Assembly: GCA_022606425.2 (NCBI GenBank)
Contig: JAHDVF020000899.1
Span: 124,001-188,000 of the forward strand
Direction of reading: 5' to 3'
Length of the DNA: 64,000 nt
Source: Lepidostoma basale
Lineage: Eukaryota; Arthropoda; Insecta; Trichoptera; Lepidostomatidae
The notes beneath the pieces were generated by a model. The model had not been told where the DNA came from, searched no databases, and saw nothing but the letters and a program-made list of their open reading frames with translations. Each line of letters begins with the position of its first letter. The stretch's first letter is position 1. Below are positions 21,073 through 29,876 of this stretch, piece after piece. Position numbers and translations under genes: made by a program.

Positions 21073-21256
21073 ATAGACAAGCAGGTCGAGGAAATCATTT
21101 TATTCTTGTCTTTCGTAGTGTTTATGAGGCTGCCTACGATCAGTAATCCACACCACCGTCTGATATTTCATAGGCATGACATTTTTCTGCGTCCCACGAT
21201 TTTTCTTGGCTCGATCATATTACAATCCTGTACTACTTTTATTTTCTGAATAGCCG
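21073..21256 (-). mobile_element. LINE fragment, family G
   Basis: Reverse strand reads IEPRKIVGRRKMSCL, stop, NIRRWCGLLIVGSLINTTKD, fitting the ...GRR..SWLRNIR.WTG... pattern of family G. It is short and degenerate. Confidence 0.5.
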
Positions 21257-21295
21257 TTATCAAAAGACAATATTAAAACGAAACATCTCTGAAGA

Positions 21296-21600
21296 ACGGC
21301 AGATATGAAGACATTACAAAATATCTTGGCTAGAACCCTTAGAGATTAGATTCCTAAATAAATGATTCAAAGAACCTGTAATATAGATGTAATTGTGAGA
21401 TGGGTAGGCAGAGAAATCGATTCTGGAGAGACTACGTTGGACTCAGCGATGATTTCCAAAATCATAATGGACGTGACTCCAGAGCGTCATCGGCCACTAG
21501 GACAACCACCAACTAAATGGAGAGAAAATTGGACGTCTTCATCACAGGGCCAAGATTGATATCCTATCTGAACAGATAGAAGGATCTGTATAAAAAAGAA
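21296..21600 (+). mobile_element. LINE fragment, family F
   Basis: Reads MKTLQNILARTLRD, then IQRTCNIDVIVRWVGREIDS, MISKIIMDVTPERHRPLGQP and PTKWRENWTSSSQGQD before a stop. The pattern (EM..L..I...TLRDR..N..I...C.....V.W...R..W..H) is that of a LINE C-terminal domain. A related reverse-strand copy lies at 43050-43325. Confidence 0.65.
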
Positions 21601-21659
21601 TATATAGAAAAAGCGAATGATAAAATTTCTAGAAGTAGCAGAAAGTAATACTTTATGAG

Positions 21660-21925
21660 AGTGATATGTTTTTCATTTGATAATACCCGTGCAAGGCGAA
21701 GCGTATCATTTTCATAAAATATAATGCCCTTGATACGTATGCATATAAAATAGTAAGTTTGTTACAACGTCATCAGTCTGTCGATGCTAGCCAGTCTGGC
21801 TTAACCGATGGCTGTCGAAATAAAGACAAAATTGGTAGCAGTTCGTATTTAAAATTAACTTCTATCAATAGGTTTCAGTAAAATCGTCAGATTAGTTTAT
21901 AATGAAACTTCTAGAAAAGTAACGT
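21660..21925 (+). repeat. Degenerate P3 repeat interrupted by a GTCGAAATAAAG repeat
   Basis: CATTTGATAATACCCGTGCA and ATTTTCATAAAATATAATG open the P3 motif; ATGAAACTTCTAGAAAAGTA closes it near 21905. In between, GTCTGTCGATGCTAGCCAGT and GCTGTCGAAATAAAGACAAA match the 57370-57530 repeat, so one repeat appears nested in the other. Confidence 0.5.
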
Positions 21926-21949
21926 TTTGATTAATATTAAATGTTTATT

Positions 21950-22190
21950 CTTCATCTCCAGTCTCAATCTAATGATTAGTCTCCTCTTCCACTCCGCTCG
22001 GTCCTCGGTAACTCTCTTTAACTCCGCATAAGAGGTGCAGCTCATATCTCGGCAAATCTGATCTAGGTACTCCTGGCGAGGTCATCCTCTGCCAATCGAT
22101 CCCTCGACAATCCCTCCAATACATTATGCAGGAAATATTCGTGTCGCAACACATGACCAATCCATTTCGCGCGCCTCTCCGCTATTATTA
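21950..22190 (-). mobile_element. LINE fragment, family H
   Basis: Reverse strand reads ERRAKWIGHVLRHEYFLHNV, LEGLSRDR, then in shifted frames a Y.DQICRDM-like stretch and ELKRVTEDRAEWKRRLIIRL. The pattern RRAKWIGHVLRH...NVLEG...GRPR...AEDR.EWRRR is a LINE C-terminal signature. Only one copy was found here. Confidence 0.65.
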
Positions 22191-22234
22191 GCAGAATAAA
22201 AGCAGAATATTAGCAGAAAAATAAATTATTAGCA

Positions 22235-22350
22235 GAATAAAACAGCGTGGAGGAGTTATTCCGGGCGACGCAAGACAGACATGCTTTTGCAGCATTTATG
22301 ACTAACGTTGGTAAACCTGACATGGCACAGGGAGAAAATAAAGCAGAAAC
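22235..22350 (+). mobile_element. LINE fragment, family G C-terminus
   Basis: Encodes SVEELFRATQDRHAFAAFMT and NVGKPDMAQG, the C-terminus corresponding to positions 640-715 in the first family G copy. Confidence 0.65.
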
Positions 22351-22354
22351 AGAC

Positions 22355-22485
22355 TCCCCCTCATTATGCTGAATGACCAAACCCATAGTAGACGCCCACC
22401 GGGCAGACCACCAAAGAGATGAATTGACGGCTGAGAGTCGACCTCTAGGAAGCCAATTCCTCTTTAGAAACACTAAGAAGAAGAA
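22355..22485 (+). mobile_element. LINE fragment, family E C-terminus
   Basis: Encodes RRPPGRPPKR, stop, ESTSRKPIPL, followed by AAGAAGAAGAA. It matches the GRPPKRWRDSWESAS motif at 46610-46780. Confidence 0.6.
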
Positions 22486-22489
22486 TATA

Positions 22490-22905
22490 TACTCGTATTT
22501 TTTGGCAGTGATAAATCATTTACGACGGACTGTAAAGGGTTTAATTAATTGTAATCATGTTATGTTGGGTATTTATAATCTTCTATAATTGGTCAATTTA
22601 GTAAGAAAACATAGTCTCTCGTTCGTGCAATACAATAAGTACTTAGGTGTGACTATAAGGTTCGTGCTTAGATTTATGGTTTGTTGATTCCCAACAACGT
22701 TTATATGAATTATGCTGTCAATATAAATATTCCATGTTGCTAAAAAAACAACGTTTAATTTTATTTCGTGTCACTCGCCTCGTAAAAGCCATTTCTAATT
22801 TGCAGTTTGAAAGACACTTTTTAATTTCCTTCGTAAGCTGATTATATGCTGGCGGCATGGTACAGCTCGTTTGGTGTCGGGCGTACTTCTCTCATTATAA
22901 ATATA
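22490..22905. other. AT-rich stretch, nothing recognised
   Basis: No coding similarity or repeat partner noticed. Confidence 0.4.
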
Positions 22906-22910
22906 TCAAT

Positions 22911-22953
22911 TACCCCGAAGACGGAGACAGTGACGATCTCCGAAATGTCGGTG
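22911..22953 (+). repeat. Hammerhead-like hairpin, degenerate core
   Basis: TACC, CCGAAGA, C, GGAGA, loop, TCTCC, GAAA, TGTC, GGTG. Stem I TACC/GGTG and stem II GGAGA/TCTCC pair, but position U4 of the core is C and the C after GAAA is missing. A related palindromic pair is at 59680-59870. Confidence 0.45.
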
Positions 22954-22959
22954 GATGAG

Positions 22960-23320
22960 GAAATCACAAGAAACTGATATATTATACTTAGGATTATAAA
23001 ATTATTTTTCAATTAGCCTTAATAATCTATGAACGGATTTGAATGTAAGTTATTTCCCGAGCGTCGCTTACACACTCTTATTAATTAATTATAATTTTAT
23101 CACTTAAGATATAATTATGGCTTATGCGATCAATCTGGTTTAGACGCTCGGAAAATACATTAAAAAAAAATGAAAATACAAATATTATAGATATTCATAT
23201 AAGGGTTATTAAGCTCAACGAATACACTTTTGCAAAAGATAAAAAAACATGTATATTTGTTTTTTTACGTTAAACATAAACCATAGGCGAACAGAATGCC
23301 TTAAAAAGTTGGTATGTTAC
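22960..23320. other. AT-rich stretch, nothing recognised
   Basis: Includes a segment similar to 18840-18920 (ACCAACTTTTTAAGGCATTC in opposite orientation), so an unclassified repeat is likely, but its limits are unclear. Confidence 0.4.
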
Positions 23321-23321
23321 A

Positions 23322-23592
23322 AAACTAACTAACTAACTAACTAACCATCACGCCGTCTCCCCGAAAGGGTAGGCAGAAATAATGGACTGTCACACTTTTA
23401 CTGATGCGGCACTCCATCCTTCTCTTTTCGCCCCGCGGGAGACGCGGTGTGATGGGTTGCGAACCTCATCGCCAGGCATCTCCCGCGCACACTTCGATCG
23501 TCCAACACCCACAAAATAAATCAAAAACAAATAATGTTATATACAATGATATAAAATAAAATAACAAAATAAAAATAATTTAACACAAAATG
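23322..23592 (-). mobile_element. SINE-1 copy
   Basis: AACTAACTAACTAACTAACC and the complement of the LINE A terminus are followed by the complement of the SINE-1 body (GCCCCGCGGGAGACGCGGTG, GGTTGCGAACC at the B-box position) and the AT-rich end AACACAAAATG. The match to 3660-3931 is close along 270 bp, so both are recent. Confidence 0.8.
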
Positions 23593-23742
23593 TTCTTTTT
23601 AGATGGTGCACATATTGACTATTTAATTTATGTTCCACGAATCCACCGGTTTTTTAATTTAGCACATAATGTAATAACACATAATGTTGTTGTGTTAATG
23701 GTATGTTATAATACAATTTTAAATGCGTTTTTTTTTATATTA

Positions 23743-24609
23743 AAGGCGGGCCACACTGTGATAAACAAGCTTTCCACCGACGGTTTAAATCTGTGTGGAC
23801 ACTGGCTTGAAACCAAAATTTGTATACTGAATGCGTTTGGATCAACAGTTGGTAAACACGACAAACACGCATTCCACAGTTTACAAACACGCATTCCACG
23901 TGTTTAGGCGGTTTGATTCAACCAGTCAAGGTCAGTTGCGTGGCGGCGTCGCACGGTGTTTCAAAATTTAATATTACGAGCTACTTTTCATTATTTTGTA
24001 AAATTATTATTTTGAAAATGTTATTCTTATAAAATGTATATGTCTGTTGACTTCTACGATAGAAACACATATATCTGTCTATCTCTCTGTCTTTACATAA
24101 AGTAGGTATTTGAATAGCGTATTTCGTAAGATTTTTTTTTTAATATGAGACCGTAAAAGGCCCTTTGCAGCTCGACCTTGAGTATAAAGATAGAAAGAGA
24201 AGTATTTTTTTTAATTTTGAATATTAAATTCATAGGTACATCAATCGGTTAGCGGCGAAACAATACGACTGAACCGATTTTGTTGTTGCATGCAATTAGG
24301 TAGGTAATTTAGGGGTTGAAATTTCAACAAATCGGTCTCAAATTTATTGTGTGAACTGGATGACTAATACTCTTCCCTAAACACTTATAATTAGCCATTT
24401 CCATGTCATTGGGTTTTTACCAAAAGTAGCTCGTAATATCGCACCCTGAAACACCGTGCATCGGTGGAGTGCGGACGTATACGAAAATAGTGTCTACTGT
24501 TTAGAGTTTGTTTTAAACCAAGTGTGGACGATAAACCAACCGCGGGCTCAACAGCTCCCACCAAGGTAACCCTTGTAGAGAGCTTGTTTACCACAGTGTG
24601 GCCCGCCTT
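23743..24609. mobile_element. Long-TIR DNA transposon, non-autonomous, TTA flanks
   Basis: Left end AAGGCGGGCCACACTGTGAT and right end, read inward, AAGGCGGGCCACACTGTGGT match over about 30 bp. An inner block (GCACGGTGTTTCA ... ATATTACGAGCTACTTTT) is also inverted on both sides near 23955-23995 and 24418-24460. TTA at 23740-23742 and 24610-24612 would be a 3-bp target duplication, as in PIF/Harbinger elements. No transposase is encoded in the 867 bp. Confidence 0.75.
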
Positions 24610-24639
24610 TTAGTCTTTCTTTGTTTAGTTTTTATTATA

Positions 24640-24775
24640 CTCGTATATTTCACCTGAAGATGGAGGTATCCTCCGAAACATGTCGTGTTTTTTTAAATAT
24701 TTTGTGAATAATAAACAAAGTTATTTTCAATTTCCTAGGTGGAATACTATGGAATTCCACAGTGTTAATGCCTTA
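24640..24775 (+). repeat. Interspersed repeat carrying a hammerhead-like motif
   Basis: The motif at 24651-24687 is followed by AATATTTTGTGAATAATAAA, CAAAGTTATTTTCAATTTCC and GGAATTCCACAGTGTTAATG. The same order recurs at 57590-57710 and inverted at 57040-57135. Resembles termini of Penelope-like retroelements; no protein is present. Confidence 0.6.
24651..24687 (+). ncRNA. Hammerhead-ribozyme-like motif HH1
   Basis: CAC (stem I), CTGAAGA (core), T, GGAGG, TAT, CCTCC (stem II), GAAAC, AT, GTC, GTG (stem I). Stem I CAC/GTG and stem II GGAGG/CCTCC pair perfectly, the C after GAAA can pair with G of GTC, and GTC is a permitted cleavage triplet. One unpaired T sits between core and stem II, which canonical hammerheads lack. 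Self-cleavage is not shown. Confidence 0.45.
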
Positions 24776-24784
24776 GCTTTCGAT

Positions 24785-24945
24785 AAGCTGATTATTGTTG
24801 TATGACAGTAGTGTAGAAAACAAAAAGATAACAATTTGGCATTGAAATCTTTAACGTGTGTGTAAAAATCATTTTCATTCAAAGTTGAACTTATTACTGA
24901 TTATGATTGTTTTAAAGGGTAAGTAATCTTTACATCCTTTAATAT
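24785..24945 (+). repeat. Interspersed repeat R, 3' part
   Basis: CTGATTATTGTTGTATGACA, AGTGTAGAAAACAAAAAG and TTTTAAAGGGTAAGTAATC match 16610-16800 and 28318-28512. Confidence 0.55.
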
Positions 24946-25132
24946 TTTACAGATGACAACTAATAAAATGATTTTTTTAATTTTATTTAAAAATTCAATC
25001 TTATTCAGTACTTATATAACAGGATACAAACTTTTTAAAATAAGTGTTATTTTTACAAAACAATCGACTGTCTATTACTTTCTATTTATTTGACAGCTAA
25101 CCTAAAAATATTAAATTAATTAGTTCACATTT

Positions 25133-25370
25133 TAATGTCATCAGTTTTATATAGGTTTATCTACTGTTGGATAAGTCGCTCTGGCACAATGCCTATAATT
25201 GGTACAACACTCATGTGGTATACGAGTCTCATGATGACCTTGATCGTCATAATGCTTATGTTGTATTGGGTGTGTTACTTAATGAAATCGGACGAACCTA
25301 ATATGCACTACAAGTTTCAACAAGATAGACGACGGTTAGTTCTCCGTGTTGATTTTAAATATCTTTAAAT
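25133..25370 (+). other. Exon-like open segment of unknown identity
   Basis: After an acceptor-like TTTATATAG at 25147-25155, the frame reads VYLLLDKSLWHNAYNWYNTH, VVYESHDDLDRHNAYVVLGV, LLNEIGRT, stop. An overlapping frame is also open (25135-25368). Neither has a domain I can name with confidence. It could be a terminal exon or a relic of a captured coding sequence. Confidence 0.25.
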
Positions 25371-25733
25371 GTATGGAAGCGAAGCATGGAACTGACAAAA
25401 GAAGGATGAGAGTAGAATAAATGCAGTAGAAATGAGATCTCTTATACGAATGTGTACATACTCTGTGTATGAAAATATAAGAAGTGAATGCGGTGCGAAT
25501 GATGGTGTTATGAACAAAATAATGAAAGGATCATCAAGATGGTTTCGACATATGGAAAGAATGAATTAAGAAAGAATGGTAAAAAAATATACATGTTAAC
25601 TATGTAAATGGAACCAGAAATAGAGGAAGACCGAGGAAAACGTGGCACAATCAAATAAATCAAATATTGAATGTCGGCCATGTGAGGAGTCAGAGAAATC
25701 GACGCGCGTGCATGCACGATGTATGAATGTTAA
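25371..25733 (+). mobile_element. LINE family A copy, 5' part, split by insertion
   Basis: Encodes MYGSEAWN, VEMRSLIRMC, SECGANDGVMNKIMKGSSRW, PRKTWHNQINQILNVGHVRS and stops at NV in RCMNV. The copy resumes at 26510 after a 776-bp insertion. Confidence 0.88.
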
Positions 25734-26513
25734 CCGTCGCGTTGCCATGTGGTCAATTGAGTTTCCACTGCCAATTTAAAGTTGATTTTCTTAAAACCTA
25801 TGGACCCTAATATTATAAAAAAATTGTAATCCTCCATTGAAGTGTTCTCAATATTTCGTAATAAAAAAAAGCAAAAAATTACTTCCTTCATCCCAAAAAA
25901 AAAATTTTTTAAGACTGCCCTCACCTTCATTCGTGTTAAGGTAGAATTTGTTTTGCTAATATTTACAACTTTATCAAAAGTGACAAATACTTACTCGCTG
26001 TTTTGAACGTATTATAAATTATATGTTTGGCCTTTTCTCATAGGTACGTAATAATACCGACTGTGGACGGAAACGCAGCACGCAACTTAATAATATCAGA
26101 ACTGTGAAAATATTAACACTTTACCAAAAGGGACAAATATTAATACGTACTCGTTGTCTTGAACGTACTATACATTTTGCCTAGGTGCCTTTATCATACG
26201 TAAAACTTGTCTCGCCCGCCGGCGCGGCGGGGGAGACAAGTTCATACTTGGTGTCAGTTGCTCATATGCTGTGACGCATTCCATATCAGAAATCGCATGG
26301 TTCCAGAAAAAAATTAATAATGATATGTTTTTCAAATAATCCATGTATGTTATAGATATCGATCTATTCCTAATGAAATTCCCTACAAGATGACATAAAT
26401 TAAATTTTGATTCATCGAGTCATATGCTTGATATTTAGATAAAGTTAGCGGTAAACTGAATTGACCACATGGGAGCGAGCGTTTTGTTTTGAACACGGTA
26501 CGTTAAGGGTTAA
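25730..26513. mobile_element. piggyBac-like non-autonomous element, TTAA duplication
   Basis: TTAA at 25730-25733 and 26510-26513 flanks a 776-bp segment that interrupts a family A copy exactly; removing it and one TTAA restores the LINE sequence. Ends begin CCGTCGCG (left) and CCCTTAACG (right, read inward). A subterminal inverted block CCATGTGGTCAATTGAGTTT (25747) recurs inverted near 26452. TTAA targets and C-rich ends are typical of piggyBac. A direct repeat (ACTTTATCAAAAGTGACAAA at 25968 and ACTTTACCAAAAGGGACAAA at 26118) and a GC-rich hairpin at 26208-26245 lie inside. No transposase. Confidence 0.82.
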
Positions 26514-26603
26514 GGAAGAGAGAGAAATTTGTCAGGAAAGAAAAATGTGGCAGTCCATTCTTTCTGCCTATCCCTTCGGGGAGTTAGTTAGTTAGTTAAA
26601 TGA
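26514..26603 (+). mobile_element. LINE family A copy, 3' part of the split element
   Basis: Continues AREICQER, MWQSILSAYP and a shortened terminus (CCCTTCGGGGAGTTAGTTAG): the GACGGCGTGATGG box is deleted before the TTAG tail. Confidence 0.85.
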
Positions 26604-26637
26604 AATCAAACGTACATATTATGAAGGAATTTTTAAT

Positions 26638-27275
26638 ATACTAACTAACCATCACGCCGTCACCCCGGAGTCGCAGACAGAAAGAACTGACCGCCACACT
26701 GTTCTGTCTTGATATACTTCTGTCGCTTCCTCTACATTCAATACATCTTGTCATGCACGCACGTCGATTTCGCCGACTCCTCACATGACCGACATTTTAT
26801 ATTTGATTGATTTGATTGTGCCACGTTTTTCTCGGCCTTCCTCTATTCTAGCTCCGTTCACGTCGTTTGCATATACCTTCTTCATCATTCTGTCTTCACT
26901 CATTCTTTCCATAGGCCCAAAACCATCTTAACGACCCTTTCCTTATTTTGTTCATAACACTTTCATTCGCACCACATTCACTTCTTATACTTGCATTTGA
27001 CACTTTATCATATACAGATTTACTACACATTCGTATTAGAGATCTTATTTCTACGGCATTTATTCTACTTACATCCTTCTTTTGCCAGTTCCATGCTTTA
27101 CTTCCGTACATAAGGGTCGGCACAAGGACACCACTATGCACTGCCATCGTAGCTTTTTTGGATAGACTTTTATTTGCGTTGACAACTTTAATTGCAACAT
27201 TTACTCTCTAACCTGACCTAACCCAACCCTTCTTTCAATATCCTTATCCACTCTTCCATCCTTTGTAAACATATA
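26638..27275 (-). mobile_element. LINE fragment, family A, left arm of a head-to-head pair
   Basis: Tail complement ACTAACCATCACGCCG at the left; reads back through GHMER, SVYDKVSNASIRSECGANES, MAVHSGVLVPTLMYGSKAWN to MFTKDGRVDKDIERRVG. The 5' truncation point directly meets the 5' end of the next copy. Confidence 0.88.
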
Positions 27276-27712
27276 TAAAATAAATGCGGTTAATATGAGA
27301 TCCCTATGACGTATATGTGATAAAACGATGTACGACAGAATTTCAAATGCCGATATGAGGAAGAAATGTAGAGCGGAAGAAAGAATTATTAACAAAATTA
27401 TAAAAGGATCAATGCGTTGGTTTAGACATATGGAACGCGTGGATGGAGGAAGAATGGTTAAGAAAGTAAACATTAACGGTGTTAATGAAGCGCGGAGTCG
27501 TGGAAGACCGAGGAAACTTGGCACGAGCAGATTAATCAAATTTTACTATAAAAATCGGCCATGTCAAGTCGGAAGAATCGATGTGCGTATATGATTCGCT
27601 GTATAAATGTGGAAGGATGCAATAGACATGTGTCAGGATCGAGTAATGTAGCGGTCCATTCTCTCTGTCTACCCCTTCGGAGGAATGGTGTGATGGTTAG
27701 TAAGTTAGTTAA
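27276..27712 (+). mobile_element. LINE fragment, family A, right arm of a head-to-head pair
   Basis: Reads RMCDKTMYDRISNADMRKKC-like sequence, RAEERIINKIIKGSMRWFRH, MERVDGGRMVKKVNINGVNE, SRGRPRKLGT and ends GATGGTTAGTAAGTTAG. Its coding resembles subfamily 3, yet the tail is TTAG type. Confidence 0.85.
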
Positions 27713-27747
27713 AAAAATCATTTTTGTTCATTTTTAATAGAAAATTG

Positions 27748-27853
27748 AGATGTGAGGCGTGTGTGCATGACACGATGTATGAATGTTGAGGAATCAAATG
27801 AAGTATGTCAGAAAAGCATTGTGCGGTCCATTGTTTTTTTCTGCCTATTCAAA
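27748..27853 (+). mobile_element. LINE fragment, family A
   Basis: Encodes ACMTRCMNVEESNEVCQKS and a CGGTCCATTG terminus, then breaks off at TTCTGCCTATT. Confidence 0.7.
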
Positions 27854-28184
27854 AAATGCATAAAAAAATCATAGCTTGCGTAATATTTTGACATAATTTC
27901 TATTTAAATGCGATACGAATAATTTTGTTTCATAGAGAAACAACAGATGTCGTTGTTTAATAAAAAAAGCTCATTTTTAAATTCAAAAAATAATTTGTCT
28001 AATTAATTTTTTTTATCAATGGTTAATCGCATATAGATCAAGATAATACATGTGTTGACACTGGTGGTAAACAAAATGTCGATATATAATAATATTAAAC
28101 ATCACGTTAAAAAAAAATCAATTTAAAATAACGAATAAAATCATACTACAATATAAATTGACAAAAAATCCGTATGTCATAAAA

Positions 28185-28512
28185 AAAGAGAACGAACTAA
28201 TTTATAGAGTACGAGAATATTTTGAATACAAGAGAGCGAGAGAGGAATACTTCGGTTCTCTCCGAAAGAAATTCGAAATGCACACAATGCCCATGCCCGA
28301 GAAAGTTTCTGGATTATTTTGAAATTTGTTCTGATTATTGTTGTATGACAATAGTCTAGAAAACAAAAGAAGAACAATTTGGTATTGTTAATTGTAATTT
28401 TTTTAACATGTGTGGTTAAAAAAATTACATTTAAATTTTAATTTATTACCGATAATGATTGTATAGTGAACCAAGTTTTTAGGGGGTAGGCAATTTTTAC
28501 ATCCGTGAATAT
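28185..28512 (+). repeat. Interspersed repeat R, most complete copy
   Basis: Begins near GAGTACGAGAATATTTTGAA, continues ACAAGAGAGCGAGAGAGGAA, CACACAATGCCCATGCCCGA, TTGTTCTGATTATTGTTGTA and ends near AGTGAACCAAGTTTTTAGGG. Partial copies lie at 15460, 16610, 24785 and inverted at 40505-40690. No coding; class unknown. Confidence 0.65.
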
Positions 28513-28867
28513 TTCACGGGCTGCAACTATTTTAATATGTATGTTGTATATAAAACAATATGTTTATTATTGTATATAAAACTTTTATCAAGGATTTAAA
28601 TCAATTCTTTTTCGTCTCGTTTCTCTTCTATCGGAGTTTGGACGGCATCATGGCCACATTATGACTTTGGGTACAGCAGCTCTAAGCAGGGATATAGTGA
28701 AACAACTGAACTATATTCGAAGGTTTCCTAACCAGGATTTTTTTTCTGTTTAGTTACAGAACTTTGTACCTACTTATCGTTTCTTATAAAGTGCCAGAAG
28801 TATTCCAGTTTTATGCACTTTATGGTCATGATAATTTATTTATCTTCATACATTTTCCGCAGTGCTT

Positions 28868-29385
28868 CCTCGTTTGTGAATTTTACTGTCCAAGATATTT
28901 TTTACATTCTACAATATATCCAAATTCATTTGTGACTCTTACTGTCTAAGATATGTTTTGACATTTTACGATATATCCACATTCGTTTGTGACTCTTACT
29001 GTCTAAGATATGTTTTAACATTTTACGACATATCCACATTCGTTTGTGACTCTTACTGTCTAAGATATGTTTTAACATTTTACGATATATCCACATTCGT
29101 TTGTGACTCTTACTGTCTAAGATATGTTTTAACATTTTACGATATATCCACATTCGTTTGTGACTCTTACTGTCTAAGATATGTTTTAACATTTTACGAT
29201 ATATCCACATTCGTTTGTGACTCTTACTGTCTAAGATATGTTTTAACATTTTACGATATATCCACATTCGTTTGTGACTCTTACTGTCTAATATATTTTT
29301 AACATTCTACGATATATCCAAATTCGTTTATGACTCTTACTGTCCAAGATATTTTTAACATTCTACGATATATCCACAAATATCC
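28868..29385. repeat. 57-bp satellite array, about nine units
   Basis: The unit runs TTTGTGACTCTTACTGTCTA, AGATATGTTTTAACATTTTA, CGATATATCCACATTCG (57 bp). TGTGACTC recurs at 28931, 28988, 29045, 29102, 29159, 29216 and 29273. The five or six central units are almost identical; the first (28875) and the last two are diverged. Because 57 is a multiple of three and the unit has open frames, both strands give long reading frames, which I regard as artefacts. Confidence 0.95.
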
Positions 29386-29399
29386 TCATCCAGCTTTAA

Positions 29400-29625
29400 G
29401 GTGGTCTCATTCATGTTTCTAAACTGTAGAATAATACGTGCACTTAACATACAACTATTCTCATTTGCTATTCGATGGGTATATCTCTGTTTCATTTTGA
29501 AGAAGCTTTTGGTGATAACTTTTATAAAGGTTTATGTTTTCATACCGTATAATAAGTTCAACTAATTCGTATTTACCACACAATTTTCAATATAGGTAAG
29601 TAGAAATAAAAACTCACGATTATAA
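29400..29625. other. Stretch with no recognised feature
   Basis: No coding similarity or repeat partner noticed. Confidence 0.4.
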
Positions 29626-29629
29626 AGAA

Positions 29630-29702
29630 GGCAGGTCGTGTCCAGGCTTGAACACAAGTCCCCCGAATCACAAGTCAAGCTTTCTGTCCACCAAACCATC
29701 AC
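29630..29702 (-). repeat. tRNA-like sequence, probable SINE head
   Basis: Reverse strand carries TGGTTTGGTGGACAG (A-box-like, 29684-29698) and GTGTTCAAGCC (B-box-like, 29644-29654) about 40 nt apart. GGTCGTGTCCAGGC could pair as a T-arm. The acceptor stem is not convincing. Confidence 0.4.
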
Positions 29703-29734
29703 CTGAAAACACCATTTTATTTGAATAAATAAAA

Positions 29735-29850
29735 CTGCACATGCAGTATTTTTACAACACTTTATTACACTTTTCACAGACATGTTTCGGTTATGACACA
29801 ACCTTCATCGATGTACAAAATTTTAACCTGTCTTAAAAATATGTTTAATA
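29735..29850 (-). repeat. Repeat with hammerhead-like motif, TCGATGA core
   Basis: On the reverse strand: TACA, TCGATGA, A, GGTT, loop, AACC, GAAAC, AT, GTC, TGTG (29775-29815). Stem I TACA/TGTG and stem II GGTT/AACC pair. Downstream AAAAGTGTAATAAAGTGTTG resembles the repeat after 33470. Confidence 0.5.
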
Positions 29851-29876
29851 AAGTGTTGTTTTAAAAATACTAATAT

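Noticed and set aside
23590..23907. 105-residue open frame
   Set aside because: It runs from SINE-1 flank into the terminal repeat of the long-TIR element and has no protein-like features.
28926..29302. Repetitive proteins of 113-114 residues on both strands
   Set aside because: The 57-bp satellite unit is a multiple of three and lacks stops, so it yields repeat peptides on either strand without evidence of a start, promoter or splice site.
28868..29385. CRISPR-like array
   Set aside because: There are no unique spacers: the whole 57-bp unit is repeated head to tail, and the context is eukaryotic.
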